Positions 17,510-28,029 are shown, numbered from the stretch's first letter. The stretch is DNA of 41,959 nucleotides from Boothiomyces macroporosus (GCA_027604185.1 JADGKB010000115.1:1-41959); one strand, 5' to 3'. Numbers and translations: made by a program. The notes: generated by a model from the sequence alone, not told the origin.

Positions 17510-20357
17510 TCATTTTATCTCGTTTGAAAAAATTACAATATCTCTTTGGTCTACGCCAACCGAGAGTAGAAGATCGACTACTGTTCCCTGCATTGAGTTT
17601 GGTCCAACAACCACTATCTTTTGCCTTTGGGTTCTGTTAAAGTCCCAGAGATCAGAAACTAGTGCGCCAATGATATTTCTGTCTATTCGACCGTTTCCAC
17701 ACACGCCATAGGTTTCCAGTGAAGGTGGATAGGATTTTCTGGTAAATGTGTTCAGAATGGAAAGCTCGATAGGATAAGACAAAAGTGCATGAGAGGTGAT
17801 CTCTTGGCCAAATATCTCTTCCTTCTTGCGGCAAGTGTTTAAAAGAGCTATTTTTGTAGCTTGAAGTGGGAATGTCACCGCAAGTGGGAATACTCCTGAT
17901 TGATTAGTGGTCATGTTTAGGCCATAGCACCAGCCATCATAAAAGTGAGTGAATACCATCAAATAATCACCGCTTGTTACAAATAGTTCATCACGATTTT
18001 CGGGGATGTAGTTTTGCCAGGTCTGCAATGGAATATTTGTTGGCAAGAGTAAAGAATGAATCAGTGCCAATGAAACGGAATACCCAGTACCACCCGTAAT
18101 ACATATAATTGTGTCATAGTTTGCATTCACCATGTTATGGAATGAAAGAGAGTTTCTATTATCCATAGTGCTATATCGATTGAACGTATTGACGGAGCTA
18201 CTTCTGTTATTATTAAGCGCAAGAGGCATGGCCGGATCAACTACTGGGTCGCCAAAAGGCCCGCTGATTTGGAATTGCCTATCGCCCGGCTCTTGATCAC
18301 ACAAGAATTTCGATACATTGCCATCAGCATATGCTTTGACAAAGATTTCAAAAGTATTGAGTTCAGAGTTGACTGGAGTGTAGTAATTTTGGTGGTACTT
18401 TCCATTCTTAAAGTACTTGATCAACACACTTTGGCCAGGCAGTATTTTTGGTTGATTAGCTCTGATATCAAACGGATATAGGATGGAAAACTTGATTCTG
18501 TATATGGGCGACTCTGATTTTGATTCCAGCGTTTTAGCGACTATCGCATATCTTCGTGGCTCGAAAACGTCAAATTTGATTTCATCCTTGTTGGTTGCAA
18601 TTTCCCCTACGACTAATTGAGACAGTTTTTGAATTGCAATTCTAGAATGTACATGAGTTCTACGAGCGCGTAACACATGCTTCCATTCAGATTCGGTGAT
18701 CAAACTTGGATCCAAGTCAAAATCATGCTTAAATACTGGTCTTTGGCCCAAACTGGCGACACTGCCTCTCTTTGTGACTTCAGAGCTAATAGGTTGATAG
18801 GCTTTCTTTTTGTTTGACTTTTGGATTGGTTTTGGAATAAATGACTCAATGTCAAACCCACTTTCGTTGAAATAGTCTTGAGTGATGTCTGTTCCTGCAA
18901 CTGAATTTAAAATCAGCGCTCCTCCAGGGTGACTGTTGATCCATTTATCAATTCGAATTACGTACTTTCCTTCAGCAACCACTAACCAGTCTCCATTTTG
19001 CAAGGCTTCCCCGATTTCTTTCCATGTGTAAGACTTTAAGTTGTGCTCTTTTGGTATCAAAGGCTCAGCACTCCCATCAAGTTTCCTTAGGCGATTTCCT
19101 ACTTTTTCGTACTTGAAACCCGGTAGCTGCAATCGATACTGTTTGTAGATTTCCGCCACTACATATATAATCACCCAGAAAGACAGGTCAATAAAATACA
19201 GAATCCATGCCAACAGTCCCCTGAATTTCACTTCCTCCCAAGGAAAGAGTACATTGAGCCCTAGTCCTGCTTGAACAAACGCGGCAAGTAAGAGTGCTCT
19301 TCCAAGCCAGTGGTGTACCGTTGATACCCACCAAAATCTACTTCTGTCAATGTTGATGGATTCAATCTTCAGGGAAAGTCGATTTGCAATACCAAAGAAG
19401 CCTTGAACGTAGGTAAATCCAACTATAAACAGACCAGTCAACGAATGCGGCCTTAATATTGTTCCATAGTAAGTATTTGAAATATTTTCGGGCAAGCTAA
19501 AGATTACATATAGAGCGGAAGCCATTACACCAATGAATGAACCAGCAGCTTGAATAAATACGTGAATCTTCATCCACCTAAAGTTAGAAAAATATTACTG
19601 ATTGAGGAATTTAAAGTAACGAGTAACGAATATTGAAATTGGGAAAAGGAATAGCCAAATTGATGCCATTGCTATAGCGTGAACTCTTTTTTCAAATAAT
19701 CCATCAGGCACAGATAGATTGATATCAGAGGAGAGGTAGTTGATAAATGTCCGTCCTCTATAGATGCCATGCCAGTACATCCATCCATCTGAATTAGCAA
19801 TCAAACTTACTTTTACCAGCCGGGTCAGGATTGAGATTAAACGCCCACAACTGAGGAATTCTTGTTACATCCAAATTTCGATGTAACCCGTCATTTGGAC
19901 TGGTGATTCTAGTAAATTCAACGATTGCAACGTTTCTAGTAACATCACAAACTTGCGTCATTGTAGCCAAATTGAATACTTTGTTGTTTGGGGAGGGTAT
20001 TGGCGGGGCATAACCTCCAGGATTAATGGCTTCAATCACAGTAGGTTTTGTAGCGCCTTCCTTACAGTAAGCTACCAAAAATTCCCCAGTCAGCATACTT
20101 TGTCCATATGCCATTCCAAACCAAATGCCTTCGACTGAGGTGTTTGGTGTGTCCAACGAATACTGAGTGCCATTGAATACCATGGCTCCATGAATAGTCT
20201 CGTTCGGTGTCCCTAAATTCAGAACACTCCAGTAGAACTGATAGCCCAAACTGTCATCAAAAGTGTTTGCAACAAATTCAAACTTTGATAGCAGAGGGTC
20301 TGGATTGCTGTTTTTGATACAGAATATTAAACCTGCTAGTAGTAAAGTATATATCAT
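17510..20357 (-). CDS. DOMON-cytochrome b561-cytochrome b5-flavin reductase fusion (protein B, copy 1)
   Basis: Exons are 20357-19811, 19788-19599 and 19577-17510, with introns of 22 and 21 nt, giving 934 residues. Domain order equals protein A: signal peptide (MIYTLLLAGLIFC), DOMON (about 20-195), b561 membrane region with histidines in RVHAIAM, KIHVF, RPHS and VHHWLGR, b5 with HPGG at 462-465, then the FAD/NAD module. The second b5 ligand is probably His556 in THVHSRIAIQKLSQ, after an insert unlike that of protein A. The FAD motif reads NYYT instead of RxYT, and the C-terminal segment VVVGPNSMQ lacks the cysteine of the usual CGPxxM. Its second intron interrupts the b561 region, whereas protein A is continuous there, so introns have been gained or lost since duplication. 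The stop is followed at once by AATAAA. Confidence 0.88.
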
Positions 20358-20867
20358 GAATTATAATTATGAAACTTTTTTGGCTTGGGGTTTTAAATGG
20401 ATTTCTCCCAAGGCTGAATCCCACCCAAGTTGAAGGCGAAGTGGATGGTTGTACAGACAATGACGTCACCAATTAACTCATCCACGAATGAAAAGAATGA
20501 GCGACTGAGATCTACAACCATCGCACGATTGCAAATATCAATTTGCTATAATTGCTTGCAAATTGTTTTTTGATTTTGATTAATGCCCGCGGGCTCATTT
20601 TCTAAAATCTTTCGTGCACTTGCTGGGCTGGCGTAACCTAAAGAATGATACACCCGAGTTGTGCCAGGTGAACAGTGATGAAATTTCGAAACTCAAATAC
20701 AGAATATCTCAAGGTCTGAAATATTTGTTTTCAATCGTGATGGCTTATTCATATCACTATGTATTCTAAATTCTGGATGGGAGTGACCCAACTTTGAATT
20801 TAAAATGATCTATAATAGGTTTACACTCAAAGAATTTTTAACAACAAACAAACGCGTCATTTCAAGG
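20358..20867. promoter_or_regulatory. 510-bp divergent promoter of redox gene B and CC2D2A, with CRE site
   Basis: The region separates the start of protein B (minus) from CC2D2A (plus) and contains no gene. A perfect 8-bp cAMP-response element, TGACGTCA, lies at 20461-20468, about 105 nt upstream of gene B. In fungi this palindrome is bound by ATF/CREB-type bZIP factors active in stress and redox responses, which would suit gene B. No clear X-box (RFX site) for the ciliary gene was found. Confidence 0.45.
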
Positions 20868-23800
20868 ATGAATACACAGCGCCAACAACTGATAGATAGA
20901 GTGAGGCAGAGGCTTCGCGAACAAAAAGAAAGAGGATTAAGTGGAATTACTGAACTTGTAGCACAGTATTAATCCAGGAAAAAGATGAAGCGGCAGAAAT
21001 CAGATATAGAAGAACAAGTTTGATTGATAATCTGGCGAAAATACCTTCAGCTGCTCAAATTCCAACCCACCCACCTCCAGCTCATGAAGGGGACGATGTC
21101 ATTACACCTTTACCACTAAAGGAACAAAGCAAAACCGTCAACCCAGTGGTTCAAAAGGCTCCATCCTTTCAGATGAAACGAAACGTACTTGGAATTAACC
21201 AAAGGATTCGCATATATCTTCCGCCAGTTCAAATCTTAATTTAATGAGAAATGTATAAATTATTAACCAAGAACTCTAACCGCAAACTAGTAGCTAGCAG
21301 AGTAAATACATACTAATCCAGTCATTGAATAAGTTATTGGAAAGAGGGGTGACACTTTGCGACTATGCCTTCAATGGAGTGCAAATAATGCCATTGGTGC
21401 CAACGGTAGAGCCAGATATAGTCAAAAGGAGGAAAGCATTAATGAAAAAGAAAAAGAAAGGAAACAGTGTAGTATTTACTCTTGATGGTATTTGTTCTTT
21501 TACAAAGAACTCGAGGAAATCAATGAAATTGAAGAGCTTTATTCCCCAATGGGAATGACGGAACTACAAAAATGGTCTCCAAACTCAACTTTTACATCTG
21601 AGCAGGTAATTTTATGCTAATGAGATTACCCCTTACACGTTTTACTATCCAACCCCATTAGAACTGAATAAGGATGTGAAAACAATAGTGAATTTAAACT
21701 AATCCAGAAATCTAAGCGAGATGAAGGCTTTTACGAAGGTGATATACCTGTGATTAGCACATGGAACTATGACAGACTTCTAAGACGATTGGCGATAACT
21801 AAGCACAACAGGTAATAATCGCTAATTTTTGCTCGTGGTTCACCAGTCCAGTGACTTTAAACATATTGCCTGATCCATTAAACTATATACACTATAAGGC
21901 TTTACCAGACTTGTCTCTTTGTGGAAATATCGAATCTGGACCAGGATTTTGCGAAACAGTACTTACAAAAGCTTCATTGTCCAATGCTAACCAAGTACTT
22001 TCGGAAACCCTTATGCTTGTTGTTAATTTATCAAGCGTTGAATTTGAAAACCATCCATTAATGCTCCAAGAAACAAAGCTGTGTATAAAACTAGAGAAAT
22101 TAGTTCATGCATATCAGCAGCGAAAAAAGAATAACAACATTGACTATTTGACGGCAAAGATTGAAGCTATTAGGGCAACTTTAGCTGAAGAACACATGCA
22201 TTTGGAAACTCTTCGCTACACTCCTTCATTATCAGATGAGAATCTTAGTCCACGGAAAGCTTCTCTTCGTCTGGGGAAAATGGAATCCGAGAGATCAAGG
22301 CTGGAGAAGAATCAAGAAGATAAAATCATCCAACTTTTAAAAGACATCTTTGCCCATCGAAAACTCAGAGTAAATTTCTTTTATACAGGATTCTGAATGC
22401 AAAATCAATCGAGATTTGGAATACAAAATCGTAAAGTGCTGGGAGGATATAAAAGCTGCTCGAGCACACCAAGGATTTACTTCAAATGATTTGAAACTGT
22501 CAATCAAATTGAAAAAGAGAAAAAAGGTGCACTAAAAGTAACTGTAGAATATGATTTCGATAGACGTTGAGCTAGAAAATGAGCTAAGTGAATACAATGA
22601 TTTGTATGAAATTGAATACCAACAGGAATTGCGAGAATATCAAAAGAAAGCTGGTACTAGCGGTATTTCGAAAGCTTCATCTTTAAAGCGAATTGACGAA
22701 GATGATGAAAAGAACTTTTCAGACTCTGATTTACTGATTAAAAAGGATGATTCAATAGGATTTATACACTCTAAATCCAGCTTGGGAATAGAGCCAACAA
22801 AGAAAACAGTTTCCAAATCAGTGAAATCGTCAATTATGAAGAGACTAAGAAAATCTCATCCCTCAAAAGATAGCCATATTCTTGATTTTACATTGGACCA
22901 TTCGACACCAGTTACTATCCTTATGGAGTGCCCAGAGGTAGTTTAAACTAAAAATAGGCTGAACAATTCCGTAGGAAAAGGCAAGAGAACACGTTTGTCC
23001 ACGTTGTGCTAAAGTTCAACAACAAAACAATCACACAAACTGTGCCTAAGCAATTGCAAAACGACTTTTTCATCAAGTTTAACGGAGTTTGTGATTTGGC
23101 AGACATGAAAAATACGATTGATGCTGAAAATGCGGACCACGGAACAGCTTTTTGCATTCAAATACGTGAAGTACCAAGGTCAATGCAAGTGCACATTTAT
23201 GAGACTGTAACTTATTATTGATACAATAGTCTACATTAGGAACGAAAGCAATCTGTAAAGTTGATGTGCCCTTGCCTGCAAAATCAGACTTTTCAACGGC
23301 ACTAGATAGAGAATTAAATGAAATTGAATTTGCTGGCGATTCTTTTGAAGATCCGGCAAATTATTCATTTTTAAGACACGGAAATGTCAGTGGATTGCTT
23401 TCTGCAAATGTTTCCTGGGGTGCGTCAGACGAACGAGAAGTAACCACAAAAGATTTGATGTAACTCAATTATAACCTAGCCCTAAAAAGACTCACCCGCT
23501 TGGTGATCCTTTGAGCTTTCATGGGCCGGTTGGATTGCTAAACATTCCTAAAATGATTGAATGGCTTGGGAAAACAGCAGTAGATCCGAATGATCCAAGA
23601 AATCAAAACCTATTACAGATTAAGCAATTATTTGATACTGTCTATGGTCACTCCAAAAGCGCTGTTCTACACAATTCGCCATGCTTTTTTAGAGAAAATA
23701 TTCCAAATTGGCTTCATGAGCTAACCCTTGGTGTTGGGGTAATATTTCTTTGACCAAGGTTCAAATTACTTCAAATATTGCTAAAAGATTTCAAGTGTTA

Positions 23801-25941
23801 AGAGACAGGTTTGACAGAAAGATTGTGCTGGATCAACCTGTTCCCCTTCACTTTACTGATCAGGTAATTGAAGCCATTACTGTTCCAAATTCACAGCGTG
23901 ATTTAACTGTAAGTGTTGCTTACTTTAGGAAGAAGAAACAGTGAAAAAGTGGAGTTCCAGAAGTAATTTGGAAAAGATTCATGATACACCAACAGATTTA
24001 GGTTTTCTCAAAAGAATCCGAGAACTCCAACTGATAAGAAAGCTTTCGTTGGAAAAACCAAAAACAGTTGACGATTATGTGCGAGAAGAGAGAATAGCCC
24101 CAGCTCCAGAAGCCGAATTTGACCTGTTTGCTCTATTTCGTCCTCTAAGACCGTTAAATCCATACAGGAACAAAAAATCAAATATAACAACATCAAAAGT
24201 AGAGCACTGTATTATTTCTGTACAAATTTTGCAAGGATTAAACTTCCCAGCCCGGCAGCAAGAAATCCCAGAAGCAAATCATATCAAGCTAAAACCATTT
24301 ATCGAAGTATCCTTCCAAAAGAATAAAATCAAGTCTAATGTAAGTGATGGAGAACAGCCACTATGGAACCAAACAATGTTTTTGAAGGTTCAGGCACCAA
24401 ATGGAGATTTCAGTCCAGAGGCGTTAATGGAAACGGATTTAGCAACTGAAATACTGTATATTAATATTTTTGATGAAATTACTGTGGATTTATTGGAAGA
24501 CAAAAGGGATAGGGACAGAACAACTTATGTAAGAAGGGATCGTGTTTGGATAGGTAGTGTAAAAATTCCGTTTTGCTTCATTTGGGAAAGAGCAAGGGTA
24601 ACTTTGTGTTTATACTAGATTGACGGATATTTCCCTGTATCTCATCCATGTACGCTTTTAGGATATGAATTTAAAGACACTGAAGAATCTCTGCCTAGAG
24701 TAGAATTGATTCAAAGGAGCCAATTGCACATGTTCATTACTCTAGATCCGCCTTTGAATCAACCAAGGAATTTGATATTCAAAGTATATATTGTTAACTC
24801 TAGTTCCAAACGGATGAAGACCCAAAGTTTTTAAAGCATTGCACTAGTTGGCAGGAAACCGCAAAGTATCCGGGGAGGCATGCGTTGGCAGTAACTCATG
24901 ATATGGACGGAAAGACCACATTTATTTGCAAATACATCAGACCACAGAATCCCCCATCATCAATGACAACTATTCCGCAAATCTTACGATTCGTTTCAAT
25001 GATTCCATTTCTGCCAAATAGATCCGTTTTTGCAATGACATGCTATTTGTGGGCAACATCGGATCAAATACTGAATATTGGGGCAGCGGATGCAATTGAG
25101 CACGCAATTCTATTGTGCAACTATTTTGTATATTTGGGTTACAACGCATGGGTAATATTGGGAAATGGTATTTTGGAAGGAAAGACAGCAGCTGTGATTG
25201 TTCAACAAGATAATATTGATGTTCCACTGAAAGAGCAAAAAGCAATGTACAGATTGTACCATCCTATGTCTGGCAAGTCTTTCTACATTGACGACAAACT
25301 TTTCCCTCTAATGGAAATTGATCTCGTGTTTAATCATGAAAATGTAAGTTATAACTGACTCAGATTTGGCTCAATATTCAACAAGATTACTCACCTGACA
25401 AAGTCAAGTACAACTTTTCCGATGCAACTTGTTGGAGGGCATTCTTTGGACATGGATCACATAGGCCTTCTCTGTCAAGCATTCAGGTATAGATGCGTTA
25501 ATTCAGCCTCCATTGCTAAGTTATGAAGAGGTCTCAAAGAAATGGTGTTCAGATTTGGAGTGGAAACTCGAAAAGGCAATAGTATCCAAATTTGAAGAGT
25601 GGAGAAAGGGCAACGTAACTAGATGGAATAGGTTGTGCAGCAGATCCCTCAAAGCTTTAATCAGCCGCTTCGAAGAAAATATTTTGGGAGAAGTGCCTTT
25701 GTCGAAAATCATTTTAGACTCTAGCGAATTAAGCTCGATTGGTAAAGTATACAAGCTGAATGGGCATCCGATTAATTTACCATACACTGATATTCCTTCA
25801 GCGTGTGATGCAATATTCAACACAGAAATTCATACCAACGTGTCTCAAGGGGTGGAATTCGCCTTGGCAGTCCATGTGGATGGCTACACCTCCCATATAG
25901 CTAGCGTATGGATATTCTTGACTTCTCTCTTGAAAAAATAA
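20868..25941 (+). CDS. CC2D2A: CC2D2A ciliary transition-zone protein (copy 1)
   Basis: Twenty exons join into an open 1558-residue frame: 20868-20957, 20978-21184, 21205-21252, 21272-21301, 21322-21487, 21508-21605, 21625-21687, 21708-21811, 21847-22369, 22389-22526, 22548-22937, 22958-23206, 23230-23459, 23480-23738, 23759-23908, 23929-24597, 24619-24783, 24804-25343, 25364-25486, 25507-25941. The animal protein has about 1620 residues. Recognisable parts are CWEDIKAARAHQGFTSNDLK, the N-terminal C2-like region (about 620-760), VDPNDPRN, the C2 domain (about 1008-1135), and the inactive transglutaminase-like end (FVSMIPFLPN, AILLCNYFVYLGYNAWVILGN, final VEFALAVHVDGY). CC2D2A belongs to the MKS module at the ciliary base. 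The stop lies in AATAAA. The first four exons are the least certain. Confidence 0.92.
21812..21846 (+). other. 35-nt intron of CC2D2A, the only long one
   Basis: It starts GTAATAATCGCTAAT and has no AG before the acceptor at 21845-21846. It is the only intron here outside the 18-23 nt range. Its branch-like GCTAAT lies 20 nt or more from the acceptor, unlike the about 5-8 nt seen in the others. It joins codons ...KHNR/S and PVTLNILPD in frame. Confidence 0.65.
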
Positions 25942-26025
25942 AAAGATCTGATTTTGATAGTAAACAATGTGTTGGTTACAATGTAAATGTTGTTGATCAC
26001 GTCACATTCACTTTCCCTTTGACAC

Positions 26026-27045
26026 ATGGGAGAATTAGAAACTGTGCAGCATACACTGCCGCCCTTATCGCAGTCGATATTTCATGACTGGCCGACTGAA
26101 CAGCTCTCACTTTCGAAACTAAAGCCAATGCTGATTTCTCAACTTCCATTCGTAATAACATCAAAGAAAAAGAAAAAGCAAAATCAAGATATAATTACCA
26201 TGTACAAAACTATAAAAATCACTCCTGTTAATTCAGCAAAATCCAGGCAAAAAAAGGAAGAAACGCTACCGAATATAACGGTAAAGAATACGACTTTGGC
26301 ACTATCGAAAATCAACTCTGATTTTATGACAGCTGTTGGACAGAGCACAAAGAGATGGCATTCGCCAAAAGCGCTCCCAGAAAACACCATTCACCTTGTG
26401 TCGAAAAAGATGGGCAGCCAGTCACTGGTAAAACCTGTTCTGTCAGAGGCAATAAAAATGCCACTGCTGCCTGAAGAAATACTAGAAAGAAATCATAAAG
26501 CAGAATCATTCTACAAACATCAAAAAAGTCCTAATTTATACTGTCATAATTATAATGAAAAATCAAATCGGCTGGAGCCATGGAGGTGCTTACAGAAACA
26601 GCTCCTAATGTGGGAATGCGAATATTCTCCTTTACAAATGCATAAAAACTTTAAGGGAAATAATCCAGAGACTGTTTATTTAAAGAAATTGGAAGAGTTT
26701 GAAAAGAAATGGAAACCGCCAGCCTTACCTGTCAAAAAGGATTCGTTAGGACCATATCCATATCCATCCCGATTCCTTGCAAAGGAAGAAAGGATGCCGA
26801 TAAAACCAGAAAAACCACCTGTGCAAGATGAAGGATCAGTCAGATTAGATTTGCTACTATCGATTTCAGAACTTAATTACTGGGCTAAATATACAATCGA
26901 ACAACTGGAGCAAATATTGGAAAAGGAAGAATCAGAAATCAGTAGAGAGAAACAAAAGAGATATAGAGAGTATATCCAAGAATTTAAAAGGAAGCATTGT
27001 TGCTTGGTTGCTAAAATGCTGAAAAAGAATGATTTAAAGAAATAA
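26026..27045 (+). CDS. basic protein of unknown function (339 aa, copy 1)
   Basis: The ATG at 26026 follows CC2D2A by 84 nt on the same strand. The product has no signal peptide or membrane span. It is Lys-rich, with a KKKKK run near residue 50 and Pro/Lys-rich segments such as WKPPALPVKKDSLGPYPYPS (about 245-265). Residues about 285-335 look like a coiled-coil helix rich in Glu, Lys and Leu (EQLEQILEKEESEISREKQK). Charge and coiled coil suggest a cytoskeletal or structural protein, and the position beside CC2D2A makes a ciliary role imaginable, but I do not recognise it. The stop codon sits in AATAAA. Confidence 0.7.
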   Translation: MGELETVQHTLPPLSQSIFHDWPTEQLSLSKLKPMLISQLPFVITSKKKKKQNQDIITMYKTIKITPVNSAKSRQKKEETLPNITVKNTTLALSKINSDFMTAVGQSTKRWHSPKALPENTIHLVSKKMGSQSLVKPVLSEAIKMPLLPEEILERNHKAESFYKHQKSPNLYCHNYNEKSNRLEPWRCLQKQLLMWECEYSPLQMHKNFKGNNPETVYLKKLEEFEKKWKPPALPVKKDSLGPYPYPSRFLAKEERMPIKPEKPPVQDEGSVRLDLLLSISELNYWAKYTIEQLEQILEKEESEISREKQKRYREYIQEFKRKHCCLVAKMLKKNDLKK

Positions 27046-27085
27046 ATCATTTTGCATTTTTTTAAAACGAAATTTATAGCAATAT

Positions 27086-28029
27086 TCAAGCAGAATCTGC
27101 GGCACTGAGTACCTTTTGGATCTGTTCTTGGTCAGGTCTTTCGGCAATTTGCTTGCCCAACGAATCAGTCAGAATTGCTTTTTCCAATTTCAACTTTGTT
27201 TCTTGCAAGGCTGGTGAGACATTAGATTCTAAATTAGATATATAAACACCTTTTAGAATGTTTAATTCTTCCAGCCTGGTTACGGATGGTCTCTTGGCCA
27301 TGTTCTTTTTCAATTCATCTGTTGCCAAAGATTTTTCCAGGTCAATCTGTGGTCCTAGTAAAGCAGGTGCCAATTTATCATAGTTTTCTGGCAAAATGTT
27401 TCTGTCAATCAGTGATTGGGCGTCTGGTCTACGTAACTGCGTTTGGTTGATCTTATCGACCACAAGCGATTTTTCCAATTCCACAGTAGGCCCAAGCAAT
27501 GCTGGAGCTACTTTTTCAGACATTTCTGGCAAGATGTTCCTATCAATCAATTCTGATTTTGAAGGTCTTCGTGATCTATTTAGCTTGTCCGCGACAATGG
27601 ATTTTTCAAGATCAAGTGCAGTACCTAGCAAACTAGGCGAAATTTTATCATAGTTCTCTGGTAAAATGTTCTGGGCAATCAATTCTTTTTTAGAAGGTCG
27701 TCGGGTTTGGTTGAGTTTATCAGCCAAAAGGGATTTCTCCAACTCTTTCGCGGCAGCTTGTAATTTCGGAGCAACAGGAGAATCAACGATAATGTTAATA
27801 TTGACAAGGTCGGACTTTTCTGGTCTGCTTTCCAAGGAATTTTTGACGGCGAGGTTCTTTAGTGCGAGATCCAAATCGACCGCTTTTGATTGTAACCCTG
27901 GATCTACACTGTAATCTGCGTAAATAACCACTAGTACCTTTTAAGATGTTTTGATCAATCAACTACTGATAAGCTTGCCCTTACCTGCCGAGTAGAAGGT
28001 CGGTTTTCGAGCTTTTCTTGCAAATCCAT
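27086..28029 (-). CDS. multi-RPEL actin-binding protein (copy 1)
   Basis: Exons are 28029-27985, 27962-27938 and 27915-27086, with two 22-nt introns, giving 299 residues. The protein consists almost entirely of RPEL motifs, the G-actin-binding element of MRTF and Phactr proteins. Cores are RPSTRQLIDQNIL, RPEKSDLVNINII, RPSKKELIAQNIL, RPSKSELIDRNIL, RPDAQSLIDRNIL and RPSVTRLEELNIL, plus a degenerate seventh, RPDQEQIQKVL. Between them lie spacers such as PALLGPTVELEKSL. No SAP, leucine-zipper or phosphatase-binding domain is visible. A role as a scaffold or buffer binding several G-actin monomers is inferred. The first RPEL is split between exon 1 and a 25-nt microexon. The gene starts only 60 bp from the repeat junction, so its promoter may be incomplete in this arrangement. 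Confidence 0.88.
27938..27962 (-). other. 25-nt microexon of the RPEL gene
   Basis: On the minus strand this exon encodes LIDQNILK plus one base. It lies between introns at 27963-27984 and 27916-27937, each 22 nt. Its inclusion completes the first RPEL motif (LENRPSTRQ joined to LIDQNILK) and keeps the frame, which is strong evidence that it is real. Confidence 0.85.

Noticed and set aside
23863..23891. Additional CC2D2A intron starting GTAATTGAAGCC after HFTDQ
   Set aside because: The region reads through in frame without a stop, and the candidate lacks the usual short length and branch motif.
21020..25941. Many separate small genes on the plus strand
   Set aside because: They join into one CC2D2A gene once 19-35 nt introns are removed, with continuous homology across the joins.
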